The position numbers and the translations under genes were made by a program. From a virus: a stretch of DNA of 46,144 nt. The stretch is taken from positions 1-46,144 of the IMG/VR virus record IMGVR_UViG_3300010883_000065; one strand, written 5' to 3'. Every line of letters starts with the position of its first letter. Position 1 is the stretch's first letter. The notes beneath the pieces are model-generated. The model had not been told where the DNA came from, made no database searches, and saw nothing but the letters and a program-made list of their open reading frames with translations. Positions 36,699-44,944 of this stretch are shown piece by piece.

Positions 36699-39600
36699 AT
36701 GGCAATTGTAATCAAAGAAATAATTCTAAGTGATTCGGTCTCTAAGTTTATGGAAAAAGTTAACTTTAACTTTGACCAATTACTCTTAGCTGGAGGTGGA
36801 CCTCCTGGTCCTCAAGGAGTTCTTGGTCCGATTGGACCTGGTGGACCTAAGGGAGATCCTGGTACTCAATGGTATGTAGGATGTACACCAACTGAAACAG
36901 AAATAGGAACAACCGCATATCAAGGCGATTTATTCTTACATAAAGGTAGTATAAATTGTGTAGGTTCTACATATGCTTTAGGTAATGTAGATATGTGGGT
37001 TGAGGCATCTAATCAATTTCAATTCACTGGCTTAAATTTAAGAGGTCCTACTGGAATTACAGGAGCAACTGGTAATAACTTAGATTGGAGACAATATCCT
37101 GGTATTCTTAGTGGTGCATTTTGGGTTCCTAATACAGCAACTCCAAATACACCATCAGTTAACACGGATTTCATCTTTATGCGAGATGATACTCCTACCG
37201 GTACTAATCCTAACGGACTATCAAAAAATACATTATGGTTAGGTGGAGATCAATCTGCACAAACTGTAATAGCTGCATATACACAACCAAGAGTTCCTAA
37301 ATTAGTAGTTAACGCAAAGAATCAAGTAACTGGTGGTACTGCAATAGATTATACTCAATATACCGATTTAACTGGTGGAGCTAGTGCCGGTCAAGCAGGT
37401 ACAGGAATTGCAATAGGTTGGGATGGAATCGTTGGTGCACCAGTACCTAATAGCCAAGCAAACTGGAGTAATTTATTTACAGATAATCGTAGATCGTTAC
37501 ATATTACAAACTTTACTAACTTTTCACAAGCAGCCGGAGGACTTGCTCCATTCGGCGATGCTAATCCATTAACAAAAAACATATCATTAGAATCTATAAA
37601 TAGAGTTCAATTATTTGGTGGTAATTATACACATCAAGGAGCTTACGGATTCATTGAGGTTGGACAATCATTATATAATGTAGGATCTAATTTACCAGGA
37701 AGTTCTGGTTGGAGTCAAGAGGGTGTTCAAATATCTACTCCTCCAGGAAACGGTATTATTAACGATAGTACAATTAAATTACTTACCGATGTTAGAGGAC
37801 AGGTACAAATACATACTGGATCTCAACCTGGAAATAGTATTTGGCCTGGAGTTATATTAACAAACAATCAAGGAAATACAAATACGAATTCTGCTCACTT
37901 AATGATGAGTTCTGCAAGATTAACAGAGTCTTCTGATTATTCTGGAAAAGCATTTATGGTTGCTGGACAAGCTGCAATAGCCAACGAACCTTTTATTGGA
38001 TTTGGATCTAACTTTTCAACTACAGTAGCAAGTGCAAATCGAGGTGAATTTGGAGTTTCAAATAAACGAGCTATTGTTGGTCAACCTGATGTTGATTGGG
38101 ATGCTGTTACAAATACACTTCCTATATCTAGTTTAGATGTTGTTGGTAGAATACGTATAAGAACTGGAACTGCGGTTGCAGCAATTGGTTCTGTATTAGT
38201 TACACAAGATACTTCTGGTACTGCTGATTGGGTACCGCCAAGTGAGGTTGGTGGCTGGAGAGACGATGGAGCTTGTCCAACTAGAATTAGAATATCTAAG
38301 AATGATACTCGTTTTGCATCTTTCTTACCTGATGCTGGAACTTATACTAGAGTGGATATACCTAATTTAACATCGGCTGCAGCAGTCAAATCACAATTAT
38401 TGTTTAATTCAATAGATGATACTAATACACATTATTCGTTAGGAAGAAATATAGTTAATAGTAATGCATATTGGACTCTTGAATCTGGACAATGGAATGC
38501 GTGTCCGGCAACTTCAACAGCGGAACAAACTACTGGTGTAATGACAACCAAAAAGAGATTATCTGTTGGATCTGGTGGTCAAATAACTATAGGTGATGCA
38601 AATCCTATCAATGATCAATTTAATTCAAATCCTGATCAAACTGCGGTTCTAAGATTACGATCAACGTTAGGTGGTGGTTCGGATGGTATTAGTAATAATG
38701 TATTTGCTGATCTAGTTATGCGAAATGCTAGTACTAGTAAAGATGGCCATAGAAGCCCACTTATTAAAATTGGACAAGGAAGACAAGGAACAACGGTAGT
38801 AGCTGGTGGAACTAATTCTACAGTAACTGGATACTCTGGTGATATTGTTATAGAGTCGTTAAAGACTCGAATAGTTGGAGCTCAAAATTATGCGATACCT
38901 TCATATAGATTAACTGGAGCTGGATATGCAAATTCCTTTGAAGGTTTTGATGGAGCATTCTACCAACCATACTCTGTTCCAGGTTCTGATAGTACAGGTA
39001 CCGGAAGAGGTGCTTCTGCTGGTGGACATATCGTAGTTATTCCTGATATGAATTCAAATGTTTCTAACATACCATATTACGGAGATGGTTTTGGTATACG
39101 TGATCCTTATGGAAGACTGAATAAAACGCCAACCTATTATGAAATGAATGATAGAGACTTTTACGTAGATAAAGTAAGATTACAATATAGACAAGCTACA
39201 ACTGGTTCAAATACATACGGTAATTTGCCTAAAACATTCGCAAGTCATGTGTTTAATTTATATGCATGGGGTACCGATGGATCTGGATGGTCACCTGCAA
39301 TATCAGGAAGTACAGGAGCTGGTCTATCTAAATTTACTGGTTCAGGTACTTACGAGAATCCTGGAGGAATGGCTAATTTCTCAGGTGGTATTAGTACTAA
39401 CGACTTACCACCAGGATGGAACATAAATGCAGGTGAAGCACCAGGAACTGATTTTAGACCGTGGTATGGATTAGGAGCACAGGCTGGAGCTAACTGGCAT
39501 TGTTGGACTTCTCCTTCGTCATCTATTAAATGGGTACCTCAAAATGCTGCAATGGAACAACAAGAAACAGAGATGCAAGGTGTTGGTCATCTAAGTTTTA

Positions 39601-40730
39601 ATATCGATATAGGAATGATTTTAGTATCAATGAAAGATAATACTGCTAATCTAGCTAATAGGTCACAAGGACAATTTCCTTTATGTGGACCTGGATCTAA
39701 TTCAAATGGATCTTCATTTTCAGATCCGGTAGCTAATAAACCTTCATTACGTCCAGCGGTGAAATTACAAGCCTTGAGAGTAAATATAACTACTGATGCT
39801 AAAATTGCAGGATTGAATGATCTAACACGATTTATATCGAGAAAGAGAAATATATTTAATGGAAACGGAAATGATTACGGAGGAAATGCAGAATCGAGTT
39901 CAACTAGATTAGGATATGGTAGTGATTGGAACGTTGGAGCCGTTAATAAAATGACAAGACCTTCAGTTTCTAGAAGAACTAGATCTAATGCTAACGATTG
40001 GCTTCCATCTTCTGGATATACCGATACTGAAGGAGGTACAAACAGATTTATGGATGGATACGCTTGGTTTAACGATAAAGCTGCACAAACTGCTAATATA
40101 CCAACAAACATTACAAAACCATTCTTTAGACCATTCGCAGATATGGCTTCAAATCCGATGGCTATTGAAAACTGGATACAAGATTGGGATGGAACTGGAT
40201 ATGGAGCAGTAACTCTGGATGTATGGTCGAACCCTTACGGTGTTATATTTTCTTTAGATCCTGCTGCTGATTATGCGCCAAATAACCAATCTGCAACATT
40301 TTTATGGAGAGTGGTTCAATACTATGCAGAACCAGTATCAAAACCGAATTCTTCTACTAAGTATCCTACTGCCGGAACTTACATAGAATTTATATGGCAT
40401 AATCACCCAGCAAAACTTGGAGGATATCAATCTGATGCAGCTGGAAGAGTTTGGAAATATCAATTATTCGAAACTGGTGGTAATCAAGTTGATTATGGAT
40501 CAGTAAACAGTGGTGGAATTCCTTTGGTTGCTCCGATTATAAGTGCACAATGGGGAACTTCAATAAATGGTTCTTTTGCCGGAGGTATCGCCGAAGGTTT
40601 ACTAAGAAGTTTTGATAGAACAAATAGTTTTTATGAATCACACGGAATGTCCTTTACCGGATCTGCTATGGTAGGTTACTGTGGTAGAACATCTTTCGTT
40701 GGAGAGACAATGAAAAAGTCAAGTAAGTAA
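36699..40730 (+). CDS. Long tail fibre-type protein with N-terminal collagen-like segment, 1343 aa
   Basis: The N-terminus (residues 1-30) has KFMEKVNFNFDQLLLAGG, a helix like that of the 24398 protein, then a short collagen-like run at 34-55 (GPPGPQGVLGPIGPGGPKGD). Beta-rich domains follow, with Gly/Thr loops such as GITGATGNN and a C-terminal region with repeated short strands, including GYGGNAESS-like Gly/Asn loops. This is the classical layout of trimeric phage fibres whose distal end binds the host surface. No chaperone or intramolecular protease motif was recognised. It is last in the run of giant structural genes and is followed by the coiled-coil/membrane trio. Confidence 0.65.
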   Translation: MAIVIKEIILSDSVSKFMEKVNFNFDQLLLAGGGPPGPQGVLGPIGPGGPKGDPGTQWYVGCTPTETEIGTTAYQGDLFLHKGSINCVGSTYALGNVDMWVEASNQFQFTGLNLRGPTGITGATGNNLDWRQYPGILSGAFWVPNTATPNTPSVNTDFIFMRDDTPTGTNPNGLSKNTLWLGGDQSAQTVIAAYTQPRVPKLVVNAKNQVTGGTAIDYTQYTDLTGGASAGQAGTGIAIGWDGIVGAPVPNSQANWSNLFTDNRRSLHITNFTNFSQAAGGLAPFGDANPLTKNISLESINRVQLFGGNYTHQGAYGFIEVGQSLYNVGSNLPGSSGWSQEGVQISTPPGNGIINDSTIKLLTDVRGQVQIHTGSQPGNSIWPGVILTNNQGNTNTNSAHLMMSSARLTESSDYSGKAFMVAGQAAIANEPFIGFGSNFSTTVASANRGEFGVSNKRAIVGQPDVDWDAVTNTLPISSLDVVGRIRIRTGTAVAAIGSVLVTQDTSGTADWVPPSEVGGWRDDGACPTRIRISKNDTRFASFLPDAGTYTRVDIPNLTSAAAVKSQLLFNSIDDTNTHYSLGRNIVNSNAYWTLESGQWNACPATSTAEQTTGVMTTKKRLSVGSGGQITIGDANPINDQFNSNPDQTAVLRLRSTLGGGSDGISNNVFADLVMRNASTSKDGHRSPLIKIGQGRQGTTVVAGGTNSTVTGYSGDIVIESLKTRIVGAQNYAIPSYRLTGAGYANSFEGFDGAFYQPYSVPGSDSTGTGRGASAGGHIVVIPDMNSNVSNIPYYGDGFGIRDPYGRLNKTPTYYEMNDRDFYVDKVRLQYRQATTGSNTYGNLPKTFASHVFNLYAWGTDGSGWSPAISGSTGAGLSKFTGSGTYENPGGMANFSGGISTNDLPPGWNINAGEAPGTDFRPWYGLGAQAGANWHCWTSPSSSIKWVPQNAAMEQQETEMQGVGHLSFNIDIGMILVSMKDNTANLANRSQGQFPLCGPGSNSNGSSFSDPVANKPSLRPAVKLQALRVNITTDAKIAGLNDLTRFISRKRNIFNGNGNDYGGNAESSSTRLGYGSDWNVGAVNKMTRPSVSRRTRSNANDWLPSSGYTDTEGGTNRFMDGYAWFNDKAAQTANIPTNITKPFFRPFADMASNPMAIENWIQDWDGTGYGAVTLDVWSNPYGVIFSLDPAADYAPNNQSATFLWRVVQYYAEPVSKPNSSTKYPTAGTYIEFIWHNHPAKLGGYQSDAAGRVWKYQLFETGGNQVDYGSVNSGGIPLVAPIISAQWGTSINGSFAGGIAEGLLRSFDRTNSFYESHGMSFTGSAMVGYCGRTSFVGETMKKSSK
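36798..36863 (+). repeat. Short collagen-like Gly-X-Y coding repeat
   Basis: Twenty-two codons of Gly-X-Y (GPPGPQGVLGPIGPGGPKGD) lie near the N-terminus of the fibre, using the GGA/GGT-CCT codon mix of the larger collagen tracts at 2580-4157. Confidence 0.75.
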
Positions 40731-40751
40731 TATAACTAAACAATAATATAA

Positions 40752-41006
40752 ATGCAATTAAATAAAACAGAAAAAAAACTAATAACATCCATCGTTTCTA
40801 GATTTAAGGAATGTTGGAAGGATATGGAAACCTTAGAAGATGATTTATCTAATCTAACTAAACAAAAGGAATCTTTATTAAAGTCGTTAAAGGCTATACG
40901 AAAAGAAGAATCTAAAATTGTAAATAAATTAAAAGAAAAATATGGCGAAGATCATTCGTTAGATTTAGAAACATTTGAAATAAAAGAAACAGAAAAGATA
41001 TGTTAA
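40752..41006 (+). CDS. Small coiled-coil protein, 84 aa
   Basis: The family is not recognised. It is almost entirely heptad-patterned Lys/Glu/Leu helix (ETLEDDLSNLTKQKESLLKS; LKAIRKEESKIVNKLKEKYG), so a two- or three-stranded coiled coil is expected. It has no signal peptide or membrane segment. An AATATAAC box at about 40729-40737 precedes it. Its last 7 bases overlap the next gene. It is probably cytosolic and may pair with the two membrane proteins that follow. Confidence 0.6.
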   Translation: MQLNKTEKKLITSIVSRFKECWKDMETLEDDLSNLTKQKESLLKSLKAIRKEESKIVNKLKEKYGEDHSLDLETFEIKETEKIC

Positions 41007-41299
41007 AGAAAATTTGGAAATGGATAGCTGGTATAATCACAGGATTAGCTGCTATATTTGTTATATTCAAAACCCTTCAGGATCCTGGTAAAAAGGAATT
41101 CAATAAAAAGAAGAAGAATATCGAAAAGGATATTGATAAAGTAAAAAAGAAAAAGGCAGTCGTTAAAAAAGAAAAGACTGTTACTAAAAGGAAAATTAAA
41201 GAATCTAAAAAGAAAATTAAAGCTACTGAATCTAAAGTAAAAGATACTCAAAAGGCTAAAGATACTCTTAAAGGTTTTGCGAAAAAATACAAAAAATGA
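41000..41299 (+). CDS. Small membrane protein with Lys-rich coiled coil (possible lysis/spanin-type protein)
   Basis: The 99-aa protein has one N-terminal hydrophobic segment (about 5-25, IWKWIAGIITGLAAIFVIF) and then about 70 residues with extreme lysine content (35 Lys of 99 total) that look helical. One membrane segment followed by a charged helix is the topology of inner-membrane spanins and of some membrane-bound DNA-binding proteins. The extreme basic charge would suit binding to DNA or to the negatively charged cell envelope. It overlaps the upstream coiled-coil gene by 7 bases and the downstream gene by 4 (ATGA). No holin or endolysin is recognised in the window, so lysis is an inference from topology and pairing. 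Confidence 0.55.
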   Translation: MLKKIWKWIAGIITGLAAIFVIFKTLQDPGKKEFNKKKKNIEKDIDKVKKKKAVVKKEKTVTKRKIKESKKKIKATESKVKDTQKAKDTLKGFAKKYKK

Positions 41300-41682
41300 G
41301 AAATTTTATATTAGTATTACTATTAGGGCTTTCAATTAATGTCTTCTCGCAAACCGAGAGTGATTCAGTTTTAATACCTAGGACAGAATTAACAAAAGTA
41401 TTTAGCGCGATAGATACATTAACTACACAAGATAGTATTAAAGATGTTTTAATAAATGATTTGAAATTACAAATAAATAATTACGAATTGTTATCTAATC
41501 AAGATAGTTTATTACTAATGTATAACAAAAGACAAATAGTATTACTAAATACTGAAATAAAATTATATGATGATAGATTAAAGAATGTTGATAAATGGTA
41601 TAAAAAACCATGGGTTGGCTTTATAATAGGAGTTGCAACAATAACAACATCATCATGGATTGTAAAAAATGTAAATGAATAA
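41296..41682 (+). CDS. Secreted, C-terminally membrane-anchored coiled-coil protein (possible lysis partner)
   Basis: A signal peptide is clear: MRNFILVLLLGLSINVFS, with predicted cleavage before Gln19 (FS|QTES), matching the Bacteroidetes Q-rule. Residues about 35-100 are a helical Leu/Asp-rich, probably coiled-coil, periplasmic region. A C-terminal hydrophobic segment (about 105-124, WVGFIIGVATITTSSWIV) follows KKP, and the last residues are KNVNE. The mature protein should thus be a periplasmic coiled coil tethered by a C-terminal anchor. It begins in an ATGA overlap with the Lys-rich membrane protein and its stop abuts the next gene. A spanin-like, envelope-linked or virion-release role is plausible; the family is not recognised. 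Confidence 0.6.
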   Translation: MRNFILVLLLGLSINVFSQTESDSVLIPRTELTKVFSAIDTLTTQDSIKDVLINDLKLQINNYELLSNQDSLLLMYNKRQIVLLNTEIKLYDDRLKNVDKWYKKPWVGFIIGVATITTSSWIVKNVNE

Positions 41683-43869
41683 ATGGCAACTAGTTCAAAA
41701 TATATAAGTTTATCGAATTCTGTATTATTAGAATATGAATACAGAGATCAAGCTACGGTAACAAATACTTACACTGCAGGACCTGGTTCTGTAGCAGGAA
41801 CCGCACCATGGTATTTAATGAATGATGCACATGATGGTAGTAGTTTGATATTCAATCAAGATGCGTTTACTAATGCAACTGGCAACGTTAGAACTCGTTC
41901 AGCTGCTCCGATAGAAGCTACTCAAGCAAAATATGGATATTTATTTACTTCTCAATCTGTATTATTAAATGATTATGATCCTGATTTAACATCATCCGCA
42001 AGTTTACCAGTTAATTTTACTGCTATGCAAAGCATAAAATACGATGTGGTAAGATTACATTTAACACAAGGATTTAATTATGAAAATAATTTAGGAATGT
42101 ATTTCCGACTATCCTTTAATAATAATGCGAGTAAGAAAATACGTTATCTGAATATGTCTTATAGAAAGGCTGATAACTATGCTCAGATTAACCCAAATCC
42201 TTTCGTTTTTGGAGGTAAATACTATGCATCTTTTATAGAATTTAAGGTTCCTGCATTATATAATTTACAAAAGGAATACACTGATGCAATAAATACCGGA
42301 GCTCCTACTGTAGATTTACCATCTTCACGATTGACTAATGGATTCGGTCCACATATGAATGCATTGATAGAAAGTGAGTTTGGTTGGATTGTACAAGAAT
42401 CTAGCGCTAATAACATGTCTTACTTTAATTCGTATGAATTTAAGAAAGTAGATTTACCTACATTAGATACCTTTTCTACAGTATCAGCAGTTGTACAAAA
42501 TGCACCAACAGCACAAGGAGATTATATTGAATTATACGCTGCAGCAAGTGGAGTAATAATAGATAATTTTATTACAACGTTAAATAATGTTCCAGGAAAT
42601 GATTACATTATTTTACATGATTTACAAGTCTCTGAATATATTTGGACACCAGGTTCTACAGCGTTTTGGAAACAAACTAGTAGTTTAGAATTTGTACAGG
42701 ATAGTGATTATGGAAATCCTATAAACTATAGACCTGTTATACAATATCCTCAATCAGTTTCTTATAAAATAGATTATACAGTTCGCTTATTTAACAGAGC
42801 TGATCAAACATCTATTTGGAAAACTTCTTCTAAGCAATTTAACAATGTCTTAAAGTACTCTAAAAATTTACAAAAGATAGCTTTGGGTGCAAATCCGATC
42901 CAACCAAAAGTTTATAATAAGATATACGAAAAGAACGTTAATATGACTGGCATAGGAGCAACATCTGGTAATGTAGTTTCAACTCAAAATTATGCTAAAT
43001 ATATTACATCATTTTTAACGAGTAATCAAGTATCAGTTACAGCACAGAATGCTTACTTACAAAGAAATCCTACTACAAGTGTTGTTGAGGTAAAAAGTGT
43101 AGGAAACAGTAAAACTGAAACCGTTTTTGCTCAAGGACTTGGTTCATTCGCAATGACGAGTAGTGATACATTTGTTAAATTTACTATATATGAAGGTGAC
43201 CCAACCGCAAGTATAAGATTCTTAGATCTTTCTGGATTAGGGAAACTATATCTAAATTTCTTTACAGATTCTGGTGCAAATGTAAAATTCTTAAATTTTA
43301 TGAGTAATCAAGTATCTAGTGCAAGTGGAGAAGTTTTATTTAAGATACCTGCAAAAAATTCTGCACAAATCTCTAGATATAAAGATAAAACCTTTACAAT
43401 AACAAATGTAACATCTGAGGAAACAACTCAATTATATACAGGTTCATTTATTAATGTTGGTGATGCGGTAGGTACGTTAAAAGATAGAAAGATTACTAAT
43501 CAAACGTTGCAAATAGAAGAAGGAAATACTGCATACCAAATGTTAAAGCAATTATACGATACAGCGATCGGAGCTAATTCTAGTTTAACTACGGCTAATC
43601 AGCAACAAAATACAATGATACAAAATTTACAAACATCATTAGACGAAAAGATTCAAGAAAATAATTTCTTAATTGATGATGATGCAACAGATGAACAACA
43701 GAAAATTGAATTACAAGAGAAGATAACGGAGTATGAGGCTTTATTAGCAACAACTCCAGAAAACCCAGAAATAGTTTATGTACAAGTAGATGCTGATTGT
43801 CCAGTTTCTTGGGTCAATCCTAAATCTGCTAATCTAGTAAGCTCTAGAAAAAGTCCATTTTCAAATTAA
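41683..43869 (+). CDS. Virion structural protein with C-terminal coiled coil, 728 aa
   Basis: This is probably a tail or baseplate protein. It is beta-rich over residues 1-600 (YISLSNSVLLEYEYRDQATV; DQTSIWKTSSKQFNNVLKYS). It ends in a Gln/Glu-rich heptad region at about 610-690 (TANQQQNTMIQNLQTSLDEK; EEKITEYEALLATTPENPE-like). The stop of the upstream membrane gene abuts its ATG (TAAATG), so it is in the same transcript. It may form a trimer through the C-terminal coil. No family is recognised, and no enzyme motif was seen. Confidence 0.55.
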   Translation: MATSSKYISLSNSVLLEYEYRDQATVTNTYTAGPGSVAGTAPWYLMNDAHDGSSLIFNQDAFTNATGNVRTRSAAPIEATQAKYGYLFTSQSVLLNDYDPDLTSSASLPVNFTAMQSIKYDVVRLHLTQGFNYENNLGMYFRLSFNNNASKKIRYLNMSYRKADNYAQINPNPFVFGGKYYASFIEFKVPALYNLQKEYTDAINTGAPTVDLPSSRLTNGFGPHMNALIESEFGWIVQESSANNMSYFNSYEFKKVDLPTLDTFSTVSAVVQNAPTAQGDYIELYAAASGVIIDNFITTLNNVPGNDYIILHDLQVSEYIWTPGSTAFWKQTSSLEFVQDSDYGNPINYRPVIQYPQSVSYKIDYTVRLFNRADQTSIWKTSSKQFNNVLKYSKNLQKIALGANPIQPKVYNKIYEKNVNMTGIGATSGNVVSTQNYAKYITSFLTSNQVSVTAQNAYLQRNPTTSVVEVKSVGNSKTETVFAQGLGSFAMTSSDTFVKFTIYEGDPTASIRFLDLSGLGKLYLNFFTDSGANVKFLNFMSNQVSSASGEVLFKIPAKNSAQISRYKDKTFTITNVTSEETTQLYTGSFINVGDAVGTLKDRKITNQTLQIEEGNTAYQMLKQLYDTAIGANSSLTTANQQQNTMIQNLQTSLDEKIQENNFLIDDDATDEQQKIELQEKITEYEALLATTPENPEIVYVQVDADCPVSWVNPKSANLVSSRKSPFSN

Positions 43870-43879
43870 AGATTAAGAT

Positions 43880-44548
43880 ATGTTCCTAAACGCAAGATCA
43901 GATTTATTTAAGATAGAGTTTCCGAGAACTTTTATACCTAAAGTTATTAGGGATAAATATGCACCATACGTTTTTAGAATGCCAACTATGATTAACGATG
44001 TTACAGATTTGATAAATTATACTATACAATCTGTTACAATACCTACAATGAATTTTACGCCTTCTGAACAAGTTAAGCCAGACGTTAAAAACTTTGATAC
44101 ATCCGGATTAAGTCCAAATTCATTAGGAAATTCTCAGACATCGGCTGCAAGAACTAAAAGGTGGAGATCTTCACAGAATTATCAAGAAATCTTTACTAAG
44201 GAATTTAATATAACATTTCAATTGATAGATGGACATGTAAATTACTGGATAATGTTAGACACCTTGTTATATTATTATGATTTTAGAAACAAAGAAAGAT
44301 TTACCGAGTCTATTCCAGTTAGAATTTTAGATGCTCAAGGTAATGTAATGTACACTGCATTGTTTATAGATTCATTATTTACAGGATTAACTGAATATCA
44401 ATTATCATACTCGGATTTATCTCAGGAATTTAAGACATTTGATGCATCTTTTACATATAATACATTAAAATTAGAAATGTTACCGGAAGTTAAAATAGAT
44501 AAGAAATTATTTATACCAGGTGGCTCTGCTCAAACTAACTATTCTTAA
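43880..44548 (+). CDS. Tail-tube-fold structural protein, 222 aa
   Basis: The central stretch looks like the tail-tube fold. It has FNITFQLIDGHVNYWIMLDT and LLYYYDFRNKERFTESIPVR (about 113-152), then ILDAQGNVMYTALFIDSLFT and LSYSDLSQEFKTFDASFTYN (about 153-196). This strand-helix-strand order with a late strand pair is common in tube and tube-initiator proteins of large contractile phages. It could be a tube-initiator, a minor tube protein or a baseplate ring protein. The main tail tube itself is not identified in the window. It lies 10 bases after the 728-aa structural gene. Confidence 0.5.
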   Translation: MFLNARSDLFKIEFPRTFIPKVIRDKYAPYVFRMPTMINDVTDLINYTIQSVTIPTMNFTPSEQVKPDVKNFDTSGLSPNSLGNSQTSAARTKRWRSSQNYQEIFTKEFNITFQLIDGHVNYWIMLDTLLYYYDFRNKERFTESIPVRILDAQGNVMYTALFIDSLFTGLTEYQLSYSDLSQEFKTFDASFTYNTLKLEMLPEVKIDKKLFIPGGSAQTNYS

Positions 44549-44551
44549 CGA

Positions 44552-44567
44552 ATATATAATATAAATA
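44552..44567 (+). promoter_or_regulatory. Late promoter candidate (ATATATAA plus TATAAATA)
   Basis: AATATATAATATAAATAAAACAC precedes ATG 44579. The ATATATAA core (44552-44559) is followed by an exact TATAAATA (44560-44567), combining the two box types seen elsewhere. Confidence 0.5.
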
Positions 44568-44578
44568 AAACACTAAAA

Positions 44579-44926
44579 ATGAATACATTTCAAGAATATC
44601 TTGATTCTAAAGATCCTAAGCAATTAGCTGAGTTTTTATCTGAATCTATAGATTATCAATTAACTGAAAGTGAAGAAGCACAAATCGATGATGCCGTTGC
44701 TATATTTTTAGCAGAAGGAAAATCAATAGAAGATTTTGAAGAGGAAATGACAAATGAAGGTTTATTTGGTTCTATAATGGGAGGATTAACTGGAGCTGCG
44801 TTAGGAAAGGGTATAGGAAGAACAATCGCTAAAGTTTTAGGAATACAAAAAGGTGTTTTATACGATTTATTAACCTCGAGATTAGTTGGTGCTGCATTAG
44901 GTGCAGCTATTGGCAAAAAGTTTTAA
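44579..44926 (+). CDS. Small protein with capsid-targeting-like start and glycine-zipper C-terminus, 115 aa
   Basis: The first residues MNTFQEYLDSK resemble the T4 internal-protein leader MKTYQEFIAE and the start of the 610 phosphatase (NTYQEFLNE). Residues 10-60 are acidic and contain four L-x-E triplets (16-18, 20-22, 28-30, 44-46) of the type cut by T4 gp21 protease. Residues 61-115 are a Gly/Ala-rich helix-hairpin (GSIMGGLTGAALGKGIGRTI; LVGAALGAAIGKKF) with G-x3-G spacing, a glycine zipper typical of membrane-inserting peptides. A processed head protein released on injection is a reasonable model; a holin-like or assembly membrane protein is an alternative. Its own double promoter box suggests late expression. 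Confidence 0.6.
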   Translation: MNTFQEYLDSKDPKQLAEFLSESIDYQLTESEEAQIDDAVAIFLAEGKSIEDFEEEMTNEGLFGSIMGGLTGAALGKGIGRTIAKVLGIQKGVLYDLLTSRLVGAALGAAIGKKF

Positions 44927-44944
44927 TCTCATAATATAAAATAT

